Made by a program: the position numbers and the translations under genes
DNA from: JAJTFA01 sp044351265
Lineage (GTDB): Bacteria; Bacteroidota; Bacteroidia; UKL13-3
Length of the DNA: 45,250 nt
Direction: 5' to 3'
NCBI GenBank assembly: GCA_044351265.1
Contig: JBILGC010000011.1
Span: forward strand, 1 to 45,250
Notes under the pieces: model-generated
Databases searched by the model: none
What the model was told of the DNA's origin: nothing
Seen by the model: only the letters and a program-made list of their open reading frames with translations
Part shown: positions 24,111 to 33,363 of the stretch, in pieces
How the letters are laid out: every line of letters starts with the position of its first letter
Numbering within the stretch: the stretch's first letter is position 1

Positions 24111-26777
24111 TTAATCAACCATCAACTTTAAGACCTTTTGCTCCATGCCAGATGAAATCTTTAGTAAGTACATACCTTTAGCAGATAACTTAGTTTCAAT
24201 ATCAGAATAATTTTCACCTTGATACAATAAAAGAGTTTGATTCCAAATTTCCTTACCAAAAAGATCCGTTATATGCAATTCAGCTATTCCTGAGGATTCT
24301 GAAAACAATTGTAAAGTAAAGAGTCCTTTGTTTGGATTTGGGTATATAATAACTTTCCTGAGTAAATTCAGCTCCGTTTGAGAGGTATTAATGACCACAT
24401 TCATTGAGGCAGAATCAGAACATTGGGCATTATTAGTAATCATTACTTTAACCTTACCATTACCCGAATTGAAAGGCAGCCATAGAACAGATAATGCATT
24501 GCTATCATTTCTTCCTGAAATATTTCCATTTATTGCATCCCATAAATATTGCACACCTGGCTGAGCTGGTATTGAATAAACAAAAGGATTGGTATTGTTA
24601 CGCACGGTATTTGCTCCAGAAATTGGTCCAACAATCGGCTTTGTAAGCACATTAATTTTCACACTATCCCTTTGTACACACTCTTTAAAACCGGGTGATG
24701 GGTTGGGGTAGCTTTGAAATATACTTGCCTCGTATACTGTTGAAATACTTGGAGTAACTGACAAACCTGAATTGAAAGACTTAGGAGAAATAATGACATT
24801 TGTATTTAAATTTTTCCATTCATATTGCTGACCTCCTGTTGCAGTTAGAAGAATTGTTTCTCCAGAGCAAATTGATCGATCATATCCGGCAAAAGCGTTG
24901 ATTTTCGGGTTAACTCTCAAACGCAAAGTGTCGTAAGTTACACATCCTAGACTATCGGTCATTCTTAATACATAATTATTGGAATCATTTCTGATTATGA
25001 TGCGTGAAGTATCCCCTGAGTTCCACAAATAGGATACCTTCTTATTGTTATTATTGCCTCCATCTAAAACATAACTTTCCCCAAAGCATATCCTAGCACT
25101 GTCAGGTAGAACACTAACTGGATTTTGGGTATTATCTACAATTATAGTATCATAATAAGTTCTTAAACAAGGGGATTCCCCAGGAGGCCCAGGAGTAGCA
25201 ATGTTCAGCAATACAAGATACTTACCTCCTTTTGTGAAAGAAATGGTAGGTGTTTGCTGCGTATTAGTATATGCATAAGCTCCATTTAAAAATGCATAAT
25301 CATATGGCTCCCTTGAAATCTGCCACGACCTTAGGGTGAAGGACTGATTTGGCTTATTTGGAGGCAAATTATACCTAACCAACCACTTTCCGCAGGCCTG
25401 AGATATCTTTTGGATTATAACATCCGGTTTGGCAAGTACACTAACGTTAAATGCACTTGCAACAGTTCCGGGAATTGGACAACGACTATCTTTTGCGCGA
25501 ACAGTAAAATAGTATGGCGTATTACTAGCCATACTATCTGAGGTTTGCCAGCAAAATTTAAAATCATCTTCCCTTGGACCAAGAAGCCTGCGCTGTGATG
25601 GATTATAATTTGGCGTGAAAGTGGCGCCAAATCTTAACAATGACTGACTCCACGAAAGCTTTGTGGTATCAGAAATCGAAGGAGGTAGAAAATCCGTGTC
25701 TTTTGCAACAATATCAAAGCACAACTGCTCTCCTGCACATACGCTCCAGCTTGTTTTTGCTTGATTGCCCGTAGCGCTAGGTCGAGTTAGAATTCTTGGC
25801 TTTGTATTAACAGGACATTGCAATACTACCATTTGAATATCGCGTCTGGTAATTCCTATAAGCGTTGGAATCCCATTAATGGTGCGCCATTGCCTAACCT
25901 CAATGGCCATTACGCCAATAATTTGCCCCCCTCCTCCCGTAGGAGGAGTAAACATAATATCACCTGTAATTGAATTGCAGGAAATACCCGCAGGGAAAAC
26001 TCCACTTGCAGGACCTGTCCATGGCATAGGTGTTTGTGCACTATACGGAGGAATATAGGTTACCGATGAACCCGGACCTTGCAGAGCAGGAGCAAAAGAG
26101 TAACTCAAAGAATCAAGATCCGGATCAATTGCACTATTATTAAAAACAAAAGGCTGACCTCCACAGACAAAAGCATAAGGGTCGTCATTCATTTGAGGTG
26201 AACCATTGCAGGGATTGGATGAAAGACAGCGATTGACGATAGCTTCAATATAAAAATTCTGATTGGATGCACCTGTAGATATAGCACCATTTCTGCAGCA
26301 TTCCTGCCAAACCATGCGCACATTGCAGCAGCTAGCTGGTATACCCAACTGATTCAGGTTCACTATGCCCGTAAATTCATAGCGCTCAACAGCTGGGGTA
26401 AAGGTACCAGCTGTAACGCATCCCATATTGGTACAGGTACTTTTAGCATTGGCGCAATCAGGGTTTGGATTTACATCACGAACATTAGCTAAATTTAAAG
26501 TAACATTACCAAAAGATTGCCCATTACAGGTTGACTCTGCCCCTTGAATCTGAACTGTTCTCGTACATGCGGCTCCACAACTACCCGGACACATTGGAAC
26601 TCCTACACAGTCCCGGTATAATACCAAACGGATACGGAAGGTGCCGGCTGAAGCACCATTTACACATTCATAGGTCAGGTCTGAGCCCACCACATGTGAA
26701 GCAGATAAATCAGTAGAAAGAAAAAACAAACCTAAAAAGAGACAGTGCGCAATTATAGCGGCAGGTATTTTTTTCAT
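24111..26777 (-). CDS. Large Cys-rich secreted protein with T9SS type A sorting domain
   Basis: An 888-residue exported protein. A signal peptide (about 1-27) is followed by ASHVVGSDLTYECV, an opening common to a Bacteroidota family of surface proteins that I cannot name further. The first 210 residues hold many cysteines, including CC pairs (ASCCNVRM, QECCRNG), likely forming disulfides. Ig/PKD-like modules follow up to about residue 800. The last 75 residues are a type A sorting domain (IIYPNPNKGLFTL, ending in the KGMYLLKI strand and VLKLMVD). It should be secreted by the type IX system and held at or released from the surface. A structural or adhesive role is an inference. Confidence 0.85.
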   Translation of the reverse strand: MKKIPAAIIAHCLFLGLFFLSTDLSASHVVGSDLTYECVNGASAGTFRIRLVLYRDCVGVPMCPGSCGAACTRTVQIQGAESTCNGQSFGNVTLNLANVRDVNPNPDCANAKSTCTNMGCVTAGTFTPAVERYEFTGIVNLNQLGIPASCCNVRMVWQECCRNGAISTGASNQNFYIEAIVNRCLSSNPCNGSPQMNDDPYAFVCGGQPFVFNNSAIDPDLDSLSYSFAPALQGPGSSVTYIPPYSAQTPMPWTGPASGVFPAGISCNSITGDIMFTPPTGGGGQIIGVMAIEVRQWRTINGIPTLIGITRRDIQMVVLQCPVNTKPRILTRPSATGNQAKTSWSVCAGEQLCFDIVAKDTDFLPPSISDTTKLSWSQSLLRFGATFTPNYNPSQRRLLGPREDDFKFCWQTSDSMASNTPYYFTVRAKDSRCPIPGTVASAFNVSVLAKPDVIIQKISQACGKWLVRYNLPPNKPNQSFTLRSWQISREPYDYAFLNGAYAYTNTQQTPTISFTKGGKYLVLLNIATPGPPGESPCLRTYYDTIIVDNTQNPVSVLPDSARICFGESYVLDGGNNNNKKVSYLWNSGDTSRIIIRNDSNNYVLRMTDSLGCVTYDTLRLRVNPKINAFAGYDRSICSGETILLTATGGQQYEWKNLNTNVIISPKSFNSGLSVTPSISTVYEASIFQSYPNPSPGFKECVQRDSVKINVLTKPIVGPISGANTVRNNTNPFVYSIPAQPGVQYLWDAINGNISGRNDSNALSVLWLPFNSGNGKVKVMITNNAQCSDSASMNVVINTSQTELNLLRKVIIYPNPNKGLFTLQLFSESSGIAELHITDLFGKEIWNQTLLLYQGENYSDIETKLSAKGMYLLKISSGMEQKVLKLMVD

Positions 26778-26830
26778 AGGTTATCTTTTGAAATTCAATT
26801 AAACAAAAAAATCAGAATAAAAAAAGAACT

Positions 26831-28834
26831 TTAATACTCCAGCATATCTGCAATGGTTTCCTCTGCTTCTTCCAAAATTAAATCTGGTGCCTGGGTTGAA
26901 TTTTTTCTAACTTTTTTGCGCTCCTCCTCACGTTGCTTCTTTTGCTTATCCTGCAACTCTGTATTGGCTTTATAGCGTACCTCGTTCAGTGTCATGTATT
27001 TTTTTTGCTCTTCTTGCTGCACATACTGTATGTCTTCCAGCAAATATTTATACTCAGGGTTGGTTTGTAAACGCATTTGGGTTTTGTTTACCAACTTATC
27101 GCGAGTGGCATCTACGTTATGGGTTTGTGTAAATCCGGTGCTGCTTATCTGATCCCACGGTAAAGCGTATTCACTTGCTTCCTCACCATACTTGGCAGAA
27201 CTAAATACCCCCGGAAACACCATATCAGGTGTAACGCCCTTGTGCTGTGTGCTGCTGCCTGTAACCCTATAAAACTTGGCGATGGTAAGCTTTACCTGAC
27301 CTGCTTTTTTACCCCCCAGTTGAATAAAATTATCCAGATCAACCATATTTTGAACAGTGCCTTTTCCAAAGGTCTTCTCCCCCATAACAATACCTCTGCC
27401 GTAATCTTGAATGGCTCCGGCAAAAATTTCGCTGGCCGATGCACTGAAACGGTTTACCAAAACTGTTAACGGACCATCGTATAAAACTGCTTCATTAAAA
27501 TCGTTTTCGGTTTTTACATTTCCGGTTACATCCTTTACCTGTACCACAGGGCCTGTTTTAATAAAGAGTCCGGTAAGGTCAACCGCCTCCTGTAAAGAGC
27601 CTCCCCCATTGTTTCTTAAATCTATAATGAGTCCCTGAATTTTTTCTTTCTTTAATTCAGCAATCAGTTTAGCTACATCGCGTGTGGTGCTTTTATAATT
27701 TGGGTCGCCACGCTGTGCCGCAGCAAAATCAACATAAAATGCAGGCAGGTTTACCACCCCAACTTTAACTTTTTTGCCATTGCGAGTAACGGTTTGAATA
27801 CTGCTTTTGGCCGATTGTTCTTCCAGTACAATTTTATCTCTTACAATTTCAATAATTTTTGTTTTTGCCGGATCTTTTGCCGGAATGATTTCCAAACGAA
27901 CCGTGGTGCCTTTTTTGCCACGTATAAGCGATACCACATCATCAATGCGCCAATCGAGCACATTTACCAAATCACTGTCTTTACCCTGACCTACGGCAAT
28001 AATTTTATCACCTGCAAAAATCTTTTTGCTACGATCTGCAGGGCCACCTTTTACCACTTCACGAACCTTGGTGTATTCATTTTCGGTTTGCAGCGTAGCA
28101 CCAATACCTTCCAGAGATAAGCTCATGCTGGTTTGAAAATCTTCGGCATTGCGCGGTGAATAGTAGTTGGTATGCGGATCGGCCAACTCAAGCAGTGAAT
28201 TCATGTACAAACCAAACACATCTTCATTTTTGGTTTTATCTGCAAACTTTTTCAAGTTCTCATAGCGTTTTCTAACCGTTTCACTGTATGATGCAAAGTC
28301 TTTGCCGGAAACACGCAGGGCCAAACATTCGAATTTAATTTTACGCTTCCAAAGCAAATCAAGCTCACTAAAATCCTTACACCATGGCGCCTTTTCCCTT
28401 TGCACTTCAAAAGAATCATTTTCGGTATAATCAAAATCGTTTTTAAGCAATACCAGTGCATAATCTATTCTATCGTATAAACGCTTGCGGTACACATTAA
28501 ACACCTCAAATGCCAAGGATACATCACCTGAAAAAACGGCATCATCAATGGTATACCGATATTTTTCAAATGCATCAATATCGCTCTGCAAAAAGTACTG
28601 ACGAGTTGGGTCAATATTATTCAGATAGTTGTCAAAAGCTTTGGCAGAGAATGCATCATTGATTTGCGGCTTACTGAAATGATAAGAAGATACTGCCTGA
28701 GTAACCGTTTGAAAAATAGTGCCATGTTGCGGCTCAGGTTTAAGAAGTTTTACCGGTGTACTATCGGCATTGCCGGCACAAGCTGTTTGAAAAAACAAAC
28801 CCAGAGATAAAACAGAAACTAAAATTTTAATCAT
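26831..28834 (-). CDS. prc: Carboxy-terminal processing protease Prc/Tsp (S41)
   Basis: Periplasmic tail-specific protease that trims or degrades envelope proteins such as peptidoglycan hydrolases. The 667-residue protein has a signal region ending near TACAG, a Tsp N-terminal helical domain, a PDZ domain (about 235-330), and the S41 core. The Ser-Lys dyad is in SASASEIFAG (S466) and EKTFGKGTVQ (K491). A C-terminal DUF3340-like helical domain, very rich in Lys/Glu/Gln, closes it. The start MIKILVSVLSL gives a clean signal peptide; an earlier one does not. Whether C19 is lipid-modified is unclear because the lipobox is poor. Confidence 0.93.
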   Translation of the reverse strand: MIKILVSVLSLGLFFQTACAGNADSTPVKLLKPEPQHGTIFQTVTQAVSSYHFSKPQINDAFSAKAFDNYLNNIDPTRQYFLQSDIDAFEKYRYTIDDAVFSGDVSLAFEVFNVYRKRLYDRIDYALVLLKNDFDYTENDSFEVQREKAPWCKDFSELDLLWKRKIKFECLALRVSGKDFASYSETVRKRYENLKKFADKTKNEDVFGLYMNSLLELADPHTNYYSPRNAEDFQTSMSLSLEGIGATLQTENEYTKVREVVKGGPADRSKKIFAGDKIIAVGQGKDSDLVNVLDWRIDDVVSLIRGKKGTTVRLEIIPAKDPAKTKIIEIVRDKIVLEEQSAKSSIQTVTRNGKKVKVGVVNLPAFYVDFAAAQRGDPNYKSTTRDVAKLIAELKKEKIQGLIIDLRNNGGGSLQEAVDLTGLFIKTGPVVQVKDVTGNVKTENDFNEAVLYDGPLTVLVNRFSASASEIFAGAIQDYGRGIVMGEKTFGKGTVQNMVDLDNFIQLGGKKAGQVKLTIAKFYRVTGSSTQHKGVTPDMVFPGVFSSAKYGEEASEYALPWDQISSTGFTQTHNVDATRDKLVNKTQMRLQTNPEYKYLLEDIQYVQQEEQKKYMTLNEVRYKANTELQDKQKKQREEERKKVRKNSTQAPDLILEEAEETIADMLEY

Positions 28835-28872
28835 ACAAAATATTTTCGGTGTGAATTTGCTTAAAATAAGCC

Positions 28873-28906
28873 GATAAAACAAACAGCCTTACCTAAAAGG
28901 TAAAGC
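28873..28906 (-). terminator. Rho-independent terminator after the deiminase gene
   Basis: On the minus strand the stem GCUUUACC / GGUAAGGC (one G-U pair, five-base loop) is followed by a T-rich tract. It lies 31 bases after the deiminase stop and before prc, so prc should have its own promoter. Confidence 0.65.
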
Positions 28907-28936
28907 CCGTTGCTCTTAACGTTGCAATGAATATGT

Positions 28937-30802
28937 TTAATTCAAAACAGACAGTTTGCGCGTATCCAGTTTTTCGCCATTGATGTAGAGTGTATAAAAA
29001 TAAATACCTGCAGGCCATTCGGCCACATTAAACTCACGCTGGTTCATGCCTGCATGAATGTTTTCGGTAAATACAGCTATTTTCTTGCCTGTTATATCCT
29101 GAATTTCGCAGGTAACTTCTGCTTGCTGCAACAAATTAAAAGGGATATAAACCTTTTGCTGCGCAGGGTTTGGATAAGCGGCAAATAAGTGGTTTTTGGG
29201 TGTTATGCGTAAAGATTCAATACCCAGTGTAAGTGTATCAGGGTTGGGTGTAAAATATACCTGATAATATCCCTCAGGACCGGTAATGGGTTTTGCTGCG
29301 CGTTTGCCATTATTGGTTTCCACATCAAGAAAATAAATAAACCAGTCATTGGGTGTAAGCAGACCGGGTTGAATATCGCCCACAAAATATCCGGCACTAT
29401 CGGTAAGGTTTACCACGCTCCAGCCTGCATCCAGCTTTTTACGCCACTTACAAACTGCTTTTTTGATTCCGCTTTTGTTGGTGATTTTAGAAACAATATG
29501 GTAAGAAGACTGAATAGGTTGCAATCCATCAATGCTTGGGTGCCAAAAGAGCACAGGGTTTTCAACCGGTATTTGTTGAGTGATGCAATGAATGGCACCT
29601 CCACCGGTAGTCATTGCCCTAGAATCGATTGGAATAATTTTATAGCCCGGCATGATCTTTTTAAACAAACGCGTAACCGAATCGGTTTGCACTTTGTTGC
29701 CATCAATATCATCTGAGTATGACGGATAAATAAATATGGTATTGGCGGTAATGCCATTGATGAATGTTCTGGCATCTGAATCTATTTTTTCGCAGGTGGT
29801 GGCATAAGTGCCGTCATCATTGGTAGGCATGGGGATGCGGTAAATACGAAAAGGCCTGTTATAGGTGCTTTTCATGGCAGCAATGGTTTGATAATTGTCT
29901 TCAATGGTTTGCCTATCAACCGCGATTACCTGAGACGGATACTGAGCCACAATCATGGTTTGCTCATCAATCAGTTTCATGTATAAATCAATATGCTCAG
30001 TGCCTCCATCACATTTCAATGAAGGTAGGTTGATGGGTTGCGTGGAATTAAATAAATTTTTGATGGTATCTGTGGTTTGGTTAAAACTCCACTTCGGTAA
30101 ATGAACCCCACTGGCTGTATTAAAATCGGTAACCATGCGGCTGTAAAATAATTTACCAAACCCATCTGTAACCAAATTACCACCCTCAGCATAAAGGGTT
30201 GACTCATAATTGGGGTAACCCAGTTTTTGAGCTAGCACTTTGGGGAAAAGGTTGTCTTTATCTCTGCCATCGTAATACTTTAGGTCAACAAAGGCAATAT
30301 TATCCTGGTTGCCGTAGTAAATGCCATTGGGACCGAAATCACGTATCCACCAGTCGTCACCATCGGCAATAAAGAATTTGTAATTTTTGGTGAGTGGCCA
30401 TCCCAAATCACTCATAAATGATTTAATAGACAATGTATCGGCAGCAAAAGGAACACGTATCCAAACAGGCAATTCATCTGAAATATATTTGGCACATTGA
30501 GCAGAGATATAACCGTAAACAGAATAGGTGTCAACCCCAATTACATTGCCATCCATATCATAATCAAACGACCAAGAAATAGCAATAGCCTGAGATTCTT
30601 CAAACTCGCCAGGAAAGCGCACATTAGCAGGCATGGCAAAGCCGCCTTTGCCAAATTGCTCATTAACAGGAGTGCGTTGTTGTGTTAATACACGTTCGCG
30701 AGTTGTGCGGTATGCAGGTAGTTTAAATCGTTTGGCATGCTGTGCATACATGTGAGAGATGCCGGTTAATAGCAAACAAAGCAAGAGGGTAATTTTTTGC
30801 AT
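28937..30802 (-). CDS. Secreted PAD_porph-family deiminase with T9SS sorting domain
   Basis: A 621-residue exported enzyme. A signal peptide (1-20) is followed by a PAD_porph/agmatine-deiminase catalytic domain (about 50-425). Active-site motifs are D150 with D155 in DDWWIRDFGP, E206 in AEGGN, H270 and D272 in GGTEHIDLY, and nucleophile C406 in GGGAIHCITQQ. An Ig-like region (about 430-525) and a type A sorting domain (about 540-621, from AAYPNPAQQKVY) follow. Signal peptide, deiminase, Ig-like and sorting domain is the layout of the P. gingivalis peptidylarginine deiminase. The substrate could be peptidyl-arginine, free agmatine or another guanidine; specificity cannot be read off here. Confidence 0.9.
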   Translation of the reverse strand: MQKITLLLCLLLTGISHMYAQHAKRFKLPAYRTTRERVLTQQRTPVNEQFGKGGFAMPANVRFPGEFEESQAIAISWSFDYDMDGNVIGVDTYSVYGYISAQCAKYISDELPVWIRVPFAADTLSIKSFMSDLGWPLTKNYKFFIADGDDWWIRDFGPNGIYYGNQDNIAFVDLKYYDGRDKDNLFPKVLAQKLGYPNYESTLYAEGGNLVTDGFGKLFYSRMVTDFNTASGVHLPKWSFNQTTDTIKNLFNSTQPINLPSLKCDGGTEHIDLYMKLIDEQTMIVAQYPSQVIAVDRQTIEDNYQTIAAMKSTYNRPFRIYRIPMPTNDDGTYATTCEKIDSDARTFINGITANTIFIYPSYSDDIDGNKVQTDSVTRLFKKIMPGYKIIPIDSRAMTTGGGAIHCITQQIPVENPVLFWHPSIDGLQPIQSSYHIVSKITNKSGIKKAVCKWRKKLDAGWSVVNLTDSAGYFVGDIQPGLLTPNDWFIYFLDVETNNGKRAAKPITGPEGYYQVYFTPNPDTLTLGIESLRITPKNHLFAAYPNPAQQKVYIPFNLLQQAEVTCEIQDITGKKIAVFTENIHAGMNQREFNVAEWPAGIYFYTLYINGEKLDTRKLSVLN

Positions 30803-30862
30803 AAAAAGTAACGTTAGGTATGAATTTGTAACAATTATAATTGAAATTAATAAGGTGTATTG

Positions 30863-32314
30863 TCATTTTTGATAAAAGGCAGAATCGTTTAAGATTGAAG
30901 CTACAGCAAATAGTTTAGCCTCATCATCGGCCATAAGCAATTGTAAACTATACTTCCGCTTCATATCTGCCTCACGTGCTTCTTTAAACACGATAATCTT
31001 CTCGCCCGGCAAAAAATAATCATCAGGGTGTTTAATGCAGGATGTAAAACCTCGGTATGCATCCAGTTTCTGATAAAAGTTGATAGGGAAAATAAAATCG
31101 GCATTCACAATTGTTAGTGCACTGTTATCTTCTTGTCTTATGCTATTTAAAAATGATTTATACTTTAGCTCATCAGGTTGACTTAAGTTGTGGTTAACAA
31201 TATTTGCATAACTGTAAATAAATGCAGCAACAAAAAGCAGCATAAATACATATCGGATTGCATGCTTGAGCTTAAACAGTAAGCTTACACTATATCCGGT
31301 AACCAATGCCAGTAATGGATATAAAGGCACATCATACCAGAAGTTTTTGGTTGATGAACTGCCTGCAGCAAGGTATAAACCGCAAAATGCAAGTACAAGA
31401 TACCACCACTGCATGCTTGATTGATTTTTGCGTGCAACAATGAATGCAATCGGCCAAAGTGCCAAAAAAATGATCCAAGGCCACCAGCGTTGGCTGTAGT
31501 AAAACGCTTGCATATAGTAAAAGAAACCCCTTGATTCAGGATTTAAAAATTCTTGCCTGTGTAACCTTCCTCCAATTTCAAACTTTAATACATAGCTTAA
31601 AAATCCGGGAGCCTTGAGCTCTCTCCACAAATAATATCCACCCACAATAAAAACAAACACAAGTATAGCTGCATAAAAATGCGTGTTATTTAATAACAAC
31701 CGCCATTGACTAAATACTGCTGCCAAAATAGCCAAGGCCGGTAAACCCTGCAAACCTGCTATGCCTTTGGTTAAACAAGCCAGTATTACACCGGCTGCAC
31801 AAAGCCACAAATACACAGGTTTTTTCTTTGTAATGAATGCGTAGAATATGGTGAGATAAAACAGGATAAAAAAAGCCAGTATAGCATCGGTATCGCCTGT
31901 ACGTGCAGCGTGCTCTGAAATAAATCCGTTGGAAGCCAATAAAATGGCTGCGCTGCACACACCTGCATAAAGGTTTTTCAAAAAACGGATTCCAAAAAAC
32001 AGTAGCCAGCAAGCGGAGAATAAGCCAAACAGGGCTGAAGGCAAACGTATGGCAGTTTCGTTTATTCCCAAATACTTCATGGAAACTGCCATGCACCAAA
32101 TAGCAAAAGGTGGTTTGGTATTATAAAAATCTGCTTTGCCAAACTGATACAAATTGATGTACTCACCCGTTTCCAGCATTTCCCATGCGTTTAGGGCATA
32201 GCTTGCCTCATCCCAGTTGCGCAAACTCAGTTTTCCCAATTGATGAAACAAACTGAAATAAGCCAGCAAGGCTATGAATAAAAATGCAAGAATATTTTTA
32301 ATGGCAGGTTGCAT
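30863..32314 (-). CDS. Glycosyltransferase family 39 (ArnT/PMT-like) membrane protein
   Basis: Polyprenol-phosphate-sugar-dependent transferase, 483 residues with 10 or more membrane helices. The first periplasmic loop carries the acidic catalytic-type motif LRNWDEASYALNAWEM, and the loop KPPFAIWC is also typical of the GT39/GT83 group. A soluble periplasmic tail starts at about residue 370. ATG is chosen over a TTG six bases upstream. The acceptor could be lipid A, a glycan or protein. It ends 17 bases after the oxygenase gene's stop codon on the same strand, so they are likely one operon. Confidence 0.87.
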   Translation of the reverse strand: MQPAIKNILAFLFIALLAYFSLFHQLGKLSLRNWDEASYALNAWEMLETGEYINLYQFGKADFYNTKPPFAIWCMAVSMKYLGINETAIRLPSALFGLFSACWLLFFGIRFLKNLYAGVCSAAILLASNGFISEHAARTGDTDAILAFFILFYLTIFYAFITKKKPVYLWLCAAGVILACLTKGIAGLQGLPALAILAAVFSQWRLLLNNTHFYAAILVFVFIVGGYYLWRELKAPGFLSYVLKFEIGGRLHRQEFLNPESRGFFYYMQAFYYSQRWWPWIIFLALWPIAFIVARKNQSSMQWWYLVLAFCGLYLAAGSSSTKNFWYDVPLYPLLALVTGYSVSLLFKLKHAIRYVFMLLFVAAFIYSYANIVNHNLSQPDELKYKSFLNSIRQEDNSALTIVNADFIFPINFYQKLDAYRGFTSCIKHPDDYFLPGEKIIVFKEAREADMKRKYSLQLLMADDEAKLFAVASILNDSAFYQK

Positions 32315-32331
32315 AACCAACCGTAAAGGAT

Positions 32332-33288
32332 TTATTTCTTGAGGCCAATTTCACGCAAACGTTCATCCAGATATGCACCTGCAGTTATCGGCTCATATTG
32401 CAGAGGGTTGGTATCAGAAATACAAGAGGAGAGGCAATCCAGTTTCATATCTGATTTTGGATGTAGAAAGAACGGAATACTATAGCGTGATGTTCCCCAT
32501 TTTTCTTTTGGCGGATTTACAACGCGATGTGTGGTTGATTTTAACTTATTGTTGGTTAACCGTTGCAGCATATCACCCACATTCACCACCAATTGCTCAG
32601 GCAAAGCGGTAATGGCTACCCATTGATTTTGTTTGTTTAACACTTCCAATCCTTCGGCAGATGCACCCATTAGCAGCGTAATCAGATTAATATCCTCATG
32701 CTCTGCTGCCCTAACGGCACTTTGCGGTTCATCCGTAATTGGCGGGTAATGAATGGCACGCAAAATGCTGTTGCCATTGTGTATTTTATCATCAAAATAA
32801 AATTCATCTAAACCCAGATAAATGGCAATGGCACGCAACATGTGCATACCGGTCTCTTCCAGTTTTTTATAGGCCTCTTTGCCCAGTTTATTAAAATCAG
32901 GTAATTCATTTACCGAAACATTATCCGGATACTCTACTTTAATAGGGTCTCCATCTTCTACCCACTGGCCAAATTGCCAAAACTCTTTTAAGTCACCAAC
33001 GGTTCTGCCTTTGGCATGCTCTTTCCCAAACGAAGTATAGCCGCGCTGTCCGGCTAGTCCTGCAACTTCATAAACCATTTTTGTGTGAAGCGGCATATCA
33101 TAAAATGACTTTACCTGTTTGTAAAGTTCTGCCGATAAAGCATCACTCAAAAAGTGGCCTCGTACTGCTACAAAACCTATTTCTTCATAGGCTTTGCCTA
33201 GTTCATTTACAAATGCGGATTTTTTGTTTGCATCGCCTGATAAAAAGTCTGATAAATCTACAGATGGAATTCCTGCCTGATGAGCCAT
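32332..33288 (-). CDS. 2-oxoglutarate/Fe(II) oxygenase, isopenicillin N synthase family
   Basis: A 318-residue cytosolic oxygenase with the DIOX_N region (IPSVDLSDFL, FVAVRGH) and the 2OG-FeII core. Iron ligands are H197 and D199 (AAEHEDINL) and H254 (STTHRVVNP). R268 and S270 (TSRYSIPFFLHP) form the RxS 2-oxoglutarate clamp, so it is probably 2OG-dependent and not a true IPNS. Homologues are widespread in bacteria with mostly unproven substrates. A promoter-like pair lies upstream; GT39 follows. Confidence 0.9.
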   Translation of the reverse strand: MAHQAGIPSVDLSDFLSGDANKKSAFVNELGKAYEEIGFVAVRGHFLSDALSAELYKQVKSFYDMPLHTKMVYEVAGLAGQRGYTSFGKEHAKGRTVGDLKEFWQFGQWVEDGDPIKVEYPDNVSVNELPDFNKLGKEAYKKLEETGMHMLRAIAIYLGLDEFYFDDKIHNGNSILRAIHYPPITDEPQSAVRAAEHEDINLITLLMGASAEGLEVLNKQNQWVAITALPEQLVVNVGDMLQRLTNNKLKSTTHRVVNPPKEKWGTSRYSIPFFLHPKSDMKLDCLSSCISDTNPLQYEPITAGAYLDERLREIGLKK

Positions 33289-33319
33289 AATATTTTATTA
33301 AATCATTAGTTGTAATCTA

Positions 33320-33351
33320 CGAACATAACCAATTATCTGCTTGCCAACAAC
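33320..33351 (-). promoter_or_regulatory. Candidate promoter for the 2OG oxygenase-GT39 operon
   Basis: On the minus strand GTTG, 20 bases, then TATGTTCG, one mismatch from TAnnTTTG. It lies about 32 bases before the oxygenase ATG. Pattern-based only. Confidence 0.4.
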
Positions 33352-33363
33352 TCCTACTCTTGC

